Assembly: GCA_018065685.1 (NCBI GenBank)
Contig: JAGHSU010000123.1
Coordinates: 1 to 10,355, forward strand
DNA: 10,355 nucleotides
DNA from: Candidatus Methanocorpusculum equi
Lineage (GTDB): Archaea; Halobacteriota; Methanomicrobia; Methanomicrobiales; Methanocorpusculaceae
Reading direction: 5' to 3'
Position numbers and translations under genes: made by a program. This document shows, piece after piece, positions 7,217 through 10,355 of the stretch (within the stretch, counting starts at the first letter, position 1; each line of letters starts with the position of its first letter). The notes under the pieces were generated by a model that was not told where the DNA came from, searched no databases, and saw only the letters and a program-made list of their open reading frames with translations.

Positions 7217-7278
7217 GTTTACTGTTCACCGCTGTTTACCGTTCACCGTCGTTTACCGTGTTTTGTTTACCGTGTTTT
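7217..7278. repeat. Compound tandem repeat (17 + 17 + 14 + 14 bp) between dph5 and the DUF357 gene
   Basis: On the plus strand four units each begin with GTTTAC: 7217-7233 (GTTTACTGTTCACCGCT), 7234-7250 (GTTTACCGTTCACCGTC), then two identical 14-mers GTTTACCGTGTTTT at 7251-7264 and 7265-7278. The stop codon and last codons of dph5 lie in the last unit. On the mRNA strand the units present GGTGAAC and GGTAAAC, which partly resemble ribosome binding sites. Directly visible; function unknown. Confidence 0.9.
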
Positions 7279-8031
7279 CAGTCCGGCAAACCGCTCAAGA
7301 TATTCGCGTTCCATGTCATGCAGTTCTGCCGGAACAATCAGGATGTGCAAAGGTCCTCCGAAGTCAAACGTCTTCATCTCTTCAGCGTCTCCTGCATGAA
7401 CCGCCGGAGTCGCTGACCCGGCGCGGGCAATTCCTATAAAGAGCGGAATGGTAACCCCGTTTCGTGCTCCCTGCTCTTCGAGGAGGGCTACCGCTTCGGA
7501 GATTTTCATGTACCGCTCCTTATCCCTCTGGATATCGAGGAAGACCAGGGTGTGGAGGTTTCGCTCACGGTTTTCGCTGATGACCTCAATCGGAGTCATC
7601 GGGAACCATTTTCCGTAGGGAAATGGAACCGAGGCGGATTTTCCAAACCGGTAGTTCTGGAGACCCGACAGTCCGCAGACAGCGGTTGTGATGGATGCTC
7701 CATGAATGATTTTTGTGGGAATTCCTGCATCCTCACAGCGTATTCTGATATCCGCATGGGTTGTTGCAACCATGGAGTCTCCGCCGGTTAAAAAGACGGC
7801 ATTACCGTTTTGTGCAGCTTCGAGAATCTGTTCCGGATGCACCTCCACATCCTCTCTTCCAAGGAGGGTTATCTTTTTCCCGTAGAATGCTTCGAGTTTT
7901 TCGACAGAGGCACCCATGAGCACCGAGGTGTACCCTTCAAGAAACACGGTGTCTGCACTGCGAATGGCCTCTGCTCCGCGCAGGGATACATCCTGTTCAT
8001 CAAAAAGACCGAGTCCGACAAAGGTGAGCAT
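7267..8031 (-). CDS. dph5: Diphthine synthase
   Basis: SAM-dependent methyltransferase that methylates the modified histidine of archaeal elongation factor 2, the second step of diphthamide synthesis. The 254 residues are the normal archaeal length. Family features in order are the N-terminal [28 protein letters not shown] (30-38), the SAM-site loop [16 protein letters not shown] (81-96), [21 protein letters not shown] (110-130) and FLDIQRDK (164-171). The start ATG follows an AT-rich stretch without a Shine-Dalgarno sequence, so the mRNA may be leaderless; a CACATAAA-like box (8061-8068, minus strand) is a weak promoter candidate. The 3' end runs into the tandem repeat before the DUF357 gene. 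No unusual residues were noticed. Confidence 0.96.
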   Translation of the reverse strand: MLTFVGLGLFDEQDVSLRGAEAIRSADTVFLEGYTSVLMGASVEKLEAFYGKKITLLGREDVEVHPEQILEAAQNGNAVFLTGGDSMVATTHADIRIRCEDAGIPTKIIHGASITTAVCGLSGLQNYRFGKSASVPFPYGKWFPMTPIEVISENRERNLHTLVFLDIQRDKERYMKISEAVALLEEQGARNGVTIPLFIGIARAGSATPAVHAGDAEEMKTFDFGGPLHILIVPAELHDMEREYLERFAGLKTR

Positions 8032-8070
8032 AGTATGATAATGTATTTGTCGGGAAGCGGTTTATGTGTT

Positions 8071-8094
8071 TGGAAAAAACGCTGGAAAAAACGG
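8071..8094 (-). terminator. Duplicated oligo-T terminator behind the Cas4-like gene
   Basis: Two 12-bp units (TGGAAAAAACGC and TGGAAAAAACGG on the plus strand) each give a run of six Ts on the minus strand, about 65-85 bases after the Cas4-like gene's stop and before dph5. Oligo-T runs end archaeal transcripts, and two in a row is a common arrangement. The same bases overlap the region upstream of dph5. Confidence 0.55.
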
Positions 8095-8097
8095 AGA

Positions 8098-8142
8098 TTT
8101 GGGAGAGGTTAGTTTGGGAGAGGTTGGTTTAGGGGAGGTTTT
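8098..8142. repeat. 15-bp tandem repeat, three copies
   Basis: TTTGGGAGAGGTTAG (8098-8112), TTTGGGAGAGGTTGG (8113-8127) and TTTAGGGGAGGTTTT (8128-8142). It lies in the spacer between dph5 and the Cas4-like gene. On the minus strand, which would be the 3' untranslated part of the Cas4-like mRNA, it is C/A-rich and has little self-pairing. Confidence 0.88.
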
Positions 8143-8158
8143 GTCTGCCGCAAAACCT
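8136..8158 (-). terminator. Perfect 8-bp inverted repeat at the end of the Cas4-like gene
   Basis: AGGTTTTG (8136-8143) and CAAAACCT (8151-8158) are exact reverse complements around a 7-base loop. The stem touches the gene's TAA stop. No T run follows at once, so it is more likely an mRNA 3'-end stabiliser or part of a composite terminator with the T tracts at 8071-8094. Confidence 0.5.
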
Positions 8159-8850
8159 TACCGCTTCCCCCGCATCCTGTCAAAAAGCGACACTGGTTTT
8201 TCAAGCGGTCTGCACGATTCGGCAAACCTGCACTGTCTGCAGTATACACCTCTCACCGCCCGCGGAATCTCGCCGCGGGACACCTTCTCCGCGGTCTTTA
8301 ACGCCTCGAGAAAGACCCTGCGGTCCGCGGGGGAGAAAACAACCTTCCGGATGGTGCCTGACCCGAGATACTCCACAGATGCTGAAAATTCCCTCCCGTA
8401 CATCTCCTCAAGGCAGAGGGTGTAACAGACCGCCTGCAGACGGTCTGCGGCATACACGCCGTGCTGCGGGGCAGTCCCTCCTTTGACGATTGCAAACCCG
8501 TCTTTGAAGAACCGGTCGATTCTTCCGTGGATATGATATTTTTCCGATACCGCCTGCACATCACATGCTTCGGCTTTCCGGAACTGTACGGCTTTGCAGG
8601 TCTCAATCATTTCATCCAGGATACGGTGCGCCTCCTCATCTGCATCCGGAAGCGCGAAGGATAACTCACGGTGAATCTCATCGGGATTCAGTATGTCTCC
8701 TAAGTGACAGGCGAGCTGTTTTGCTGCGGAGTAGCGCACAGGTTCTGCAAACTCCTTTGGAGAGGATGATGCGAGGTAGAGCTGCATGGGGCATATAGAT
8801 GCGCGTACGATGTCGCTTACGGAGATTGACGGGTTTTGGGATATTTCCAC
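8158..8850 (-). CDS. Stand-alone Cas4-like PD-(D/E)XK nuclease-family protein (Fe-S), incomplete active-site motif
   Basis: A 230-residue member of the Cas4/Dna2-like RecB group (DUF83 type), inferred from the arrangement of motifs. C20 in SICPMQLYL and the C-terminal C204-x2-C207-x5-C213 would bind a 4Fe-4S cluster. H49 fits the motif I His, D112 in HGRIDRFF the metal-binding Asp, K123 the motif lysine, and Q139-xxx-Y143 the RecB QxxxY motif. The expected acidic residue two before the Lys is isoleucine (I121, in FAIVKGG), so cleavage activity is doubtful. The start is GTG 8848-8850; an AGGATGTGA stretch lies just upstream. No cas1, cas2 or CRISPR array is in the window, so this is a solo copy, possibly in DNA repair. 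It diverges from a DUF3467 gene across 51 bp. Confidence 0.82.
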   Translation of the reverse strand: MEISQNPSISVSDIVRASICPMQLYLASSSPKEFAEPVRYSAAKQLACHLGDILNPDEIHRELSFALPDADEEAHRILDEMIETCKAVQFRKAEACDVQAVSEKYHIHGRIDRFFKDGFAIVKGGTAPQHGVYAADRLQAVCYTLCLEEMYGREFSASVEYLGSGTIRKVVFSPADRRVFLEALKTAEKVSRGEIPRAVRGVYCRQCRFAESCRPLEKPVSLFDRMRGKR

Positions 8851-8858
8851 GTGTTCAC

Positions 8859-8877
8859 ATCCTAAGGATTAAATTAT
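8859..8877. promoter_or_regulatory. Shared box A and 11-bp palindrome in the divergent spacer
   Basis: The AT-rich core TTAAATTA (8870-8877) lies about 27 bases before the plus-strand ATG at 8902 and about 24 before the minus-strand GTG at 8850. It could serve as a TATA box in either direction with leaderless or near-leaderless starts. Next to it is the palindrome ATCCT-A-AGGAT (8859-8869), a possible recognition element or operator. A second AT-rich stretch (8886-8897) is too near the ATG to be the promoter of this gene. Confidence 0.45.
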
Positions 8878-8901
8878 CTGTCGTCTTATATTATAATTGT
8901 T

Positions 8902-9192
8902 ATGGCACAAAACGAGATTAAAATTCAGATTCCGCCGACGCTTGATCCGGTGTACAGCAATATGATTCAGATTGCTTTTAAGGATGATGAGTTTACAATG
9001 ATGTTTATTCACCAGCTCCCCGGGGTAAATCAGGCAAAGGCAAAAGCGCTTGTGGCTATCAGTCCGCAGCATGCGAAAAAACTCTTAGGCGCGCTTGAAA
9101 AGAGCATTAAAGACTATGAGTCAAAGTTCGGAGAGATTTCTCCCGCACGGCATGCCGATAGTGACACCCCGTCACTTCAGGGATATTCGTAA
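8902..9192 (+). CDS. DUF3467 family small protein
   Basis: A 96-residue soluble protein of the DUF3467 type, recognised by IKIQIPPTLDPVYSNMIQIAF (split around residues 6-27), the central FTMMFIHQLPG and the C-terminal AKALVAISPQHAKKLLGALE helix before a final amphipathic helix. The family is found in archaea and bacteria and its role is unknown to me. The predicted fold is a small beta-sheet domain followed by helices, without membrane segments. The last 15 residues (ARHADSDTPSLQGYS) look disordered. No Shine-Dalgarno sequence precedes the ATG, and a TATA-like box about 27 bases upstream suggests a leaderless transcript. It diverges from the Cas4-like gene and is followed 56 bases later by tRNA-Thr. 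Confidence 0.88.
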   Translation: MAQNEIKIQIPPTLDPVYSNMIQIAFKDDEFTMMFIHQLPGVNQAKAKALVAISPQHAKKLLGALEKSIKDYESKFGEISPARHADSDTPSLQGYS

Positions 9193-9210
9193 AAGAACAT
9201 CCTTAACAAT

Positions 9211-9218
9211 CTATTTAT
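9211..9218 (+). promoter_or_regulatory. Likely box A promoter of tRNA-Thr
   Basis: CTATTTAT centred about 35 bases before the mature tRNA 5' end, giving a start site near 9240 and a short 5' leader for RNase P to remove. A small inverted repeat TTGTC-GGACA-GACAA (9218-9232) follows directly. Confidence 0.5.
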
Positions 9219-9248
9219 TGTCGGACAGACAATGTATGTAAACAGTTT

Positions 9249-9320
9249 GCCGTTGTGGCTTAGAGGTATAGCGGCTGATTCGTAATCAGCAGGCCGGGGG
9301 TTCAATTCCCTCCAGCGGCT
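9249..9320 (+). tRNA. tRNA-Thr (anticodon CGT)
   Basis: A complete cloverleaf. The acceptor arms GCCGTTG (9249-9255) and CAGCGGC (9313-9319) pair over seven positions including one G-T, with discriminator T at 9320. The D stem is GCT/AGC (9258-9260, 9270-9272). The anticodon stem is GCTGA/TCAGC around the loop TTCGTAA, with CGT at 9281-9283, and the T arm is GGGGG-TTCAATT-CCCTC (9296-9312). The CCA end is not encoded, as is common in archaea. It reads ACG codons. There is no intron. Confidence 0.97.
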
Positions 9321-9331
9321 TATGAGTAATC

Positions 9332-9360
9332 GGGTTTAATTCCCTAACCCTTTTTTCTTT
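9332..9360 (+). terminator. Terminator of tRNA-Thr (hairpin plus oligo-T)
   Basis: GGGTT (9332-9336) pairs with AACCC (9346-9350), followed at once by six Ts and then CTTTT. The same bases contain GGGTTTAATTCCC (9332-9344), which differs by one base from the tRNA's own T arm at 9298-9310. Confidence 0.7.
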
Positions 9361-9386
9361 TAAAAAAGTATTTTATTGTTTCGTCT

Positions 9387-10316
9387 TCATCTGTCAAGCA
9401 GCGTCCGTGATACAATGTACTCCCCGTGCGCCTCGCGTGTAGTCCCCACAATCAGCCAGTTCTGGTCGCCGTGCTCTTCGACCACGCCTTTTGCCTCCAG
9501 CGTCTCTCCCGTAAAGCACTGTCCGATGTAGGTATGGGTAAAGGAAAGCACATAGTCAATCTCTTCATGCTCGACCTTATAGATTCCCGGGGAGTCGAAT
9601 GCGAGCGACGCGTCAGTCACCTTTGCCTCAATCGTCATCTTCTTCGTCTTCGTCCCGAGTGTGATCGGGGGGACCGAGTGCAGGTTGTCATATCCTCTTG
9701 AGTAGAGAATATCAAAGTATGTCCCCTCGAACTCACCGCGGTTAAACTTCCGGGCCTCGTGCAGAACAAAGTCATCGAAGCTGATGTCAGGCTGGCGCTT
9801 GGTGTAAACCTTCTTCCACATCTCCTCGCTCATGGCAGGAATCTTTCCCTCTGCCGTGAGCTTCATGAGTTTTTCGCGTGCCTCAAACCAGTGGCTTCCG
9901 TAGACCACCATGTCTATGTCGGATGCTTCGTTTTCGAGCCCTGCAACGAGGGATCCGGTGCAGCCGAATGACCCCTGCGGAAGGTCAAAGAGGGAGAAGA
10001 GTTTCGAAGCACGGGTGTTTCGTTCCGCAATCGATGCCGCTTGCTCCTCGGGCTTTAACACGCGGACAATGTCTTCGAGCGGGACGCGGTGCACAAGGTC
10101 AAGATACTCGGGTTTGTGTTCTTTTACCCACGCGAACGCATCGGCAAAATCATACCTTTTGTAGCGAAGGCCGTTTAAGCGCGATGTCCGGTCACCGTCT
10201 TCGGTTGGCACATACCGCAGGATGCACTCGGCACGCTTTTCATTTTCATATCCGGAGACCGCATAGATGCAGTTGTCTGCGGTCATCACAAAATCCCTCA
10301 GTCGTATCGGTTTCAT
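9387..10316 (-). CDS. Predicted nucleotidyltransferase (COG1665-like, DNA polymerase beta superfamily)
   Basis: A 309-residue archaeal protein with a minimal nucleotidyltransferase core in its middle: GCTGSLVAGLENEASDIDMV (118-137) gives the GS motif (G121-S122) and the metal-binding D133-x-D135, with a plausible third acidic residue D202 in GTYFDILYS. The N-terminal ~100 residues (MKPIRLRDFVMTADNCIYAV) are helical and mixed, and the C-terminal ~90 (AKVTDASLAFDSPGIYKVEH to REAHGEYIVSRTLLDR) look like a beta-rich domain that could bind nucleic acid. I assign it to the COG1665 predicted nucleotidyltransferases; the substrate is unknown. It ends 66 bases after tRNA-Thr on the opposite strand, which is suggestive but not proof of a tRNA link. 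No Shine-Dalgarno sequence precedes the ATG. Class is firm, exact family likely. Confidence 0.85.
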   Translation of the reverse strand: MKPIRLRDFVMTADNCIYAVSGYENEKRAECILRYVPTEDGDRTSRLNGLRYKRYDFADAFAWVKEHKPEYLDLVHRVPLEDIVRVLKPEEQAASIAERNTRASKLFSLFDLPQGSFGCTGSLVAGLENEASDIDMVVYGSHWFEAREKLMKLTAEGKIPAMSEEMWKKVYTKRQPDISFDDFVLHEARKFNRGEFEGTYFDILYSRGYDNLHSVPPITLGTKTKKMTIEAKVTDASLAFDSPGIYKVEHEEIDYVLSFTHTYIGQCFTGETLEAKGVVEEHGDQNWLIVGTTREAHGEYIVSRTLLDR

Positions 10317-10355
10317 AAATGTATGAATAGAGATTGTGCGGAGATAACATTAATG

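Noticed and set aside
7217..7278. Repeats that might suggest a CRISPR array near a Cas4-like gene
   Set aside because: Units are only 14-17 bp and directly adjacent, with no unique spacers, and no cas1 or cas2 is present.
6921..7439. 172-codon plus-strand open frame across the DUF357/dph5 spacer
   Set aside because: It overlaps two recognised minus-strand genes and runs through the tandem repeat; the translation is low-complexity and Arg/Ser/Pro-rich.
8259..8279. Strong GC hairpin CCCGCGG/CCGCGGG inside the Cas4-like gene
   Set aside because: It lies within a conserved coding part (before the CxxC cysteines) and is explained by Pro/Arg/Ala codon choice; no separate role is supported.
8426..8447. 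Inverted repeat CAGACCG/CGGTCTG
   Set aside because: It falls in the codons of the QxxxY motif of the Cas4-like protein and is probably coincidental.
9249..9386. Integrated mobile element at tRNA-Thr
   Set aside because: Only a 13-bp T-arm-like copy is present 34 bp away; no integrase or element genes lie between or next to it in this window.

Overview
This window looks like chromosomal DNA from a euryarchaeal methanogen. The order Methanomicrobiales, perhaps a Methanocorpusculum-like genome, is my best guess from protein style and is not proven. The pointers are an A-type (archaeal) ATP synthase operon in the order H-I-K-E-C-F-A, an archaeal-type diphthine synthase, DUF357 and DUF3467 proteins, archaeal box A-like promoters, oligo-T terminators, and GGAGG/GGTGA ribosome binding sites.

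Bases 1-5778 (minus strand) hold the energy-conserving ATP synthase operon. It reads from atpH at 5778 through atpI, atpK, atpE, atpC and atpF into atpA, which runs off the left edge; atpB and atpD would be expected beyond it. The genes are packed tightly, with overlaps or gaps of 1-15 nt. Two points stand out. The atpH reading frame is broken by an apparent missing A at about codon 7. The 15-nt atpK/atpE spacer is almost entirely a perfect 7-bp hairpin with a GGGA loop just before the atpE start.

Bases 5779-6627 hold the divergent promoter region and a plus-strand gene of unknown function built from two copies of a ~45-residue module. Bases 6628-8850 carry three minus-strand genes: a DUF357 protein that is itself internally duplicated, diphthine synthase dph5 (EF-2 diphthamide pathway), and a stand-alone Cas4-like PD-(D/E)XK/Fe-S protein with an incomplete active-site signature. 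The spacers in this stretch contain short tandem duplications of 12-17 bp, each with a different unit.

Bases 8851-9386 hold a 51-bp divergent promoter region, a small DUF3467 gene, and a tRNA-Thr(CGT) with a hairpin/oligo-T terminator that contains a near copy of the tRNA T arm. Bases 9387-10316 (minus strand) encode a predicted nucleotidyltransferase of the COG1665 kind. The last 39 bases are its upstream region.

No CRISPR array, insertion sequence or clear mobile element is present. Most genes are housekeeping or conserved archaeal unknowns. The best candidates for something undescribed are the duplicated-module protein, the altered Cas4-like protein, the atpK/atpE hairpin and the atpH frameshift.
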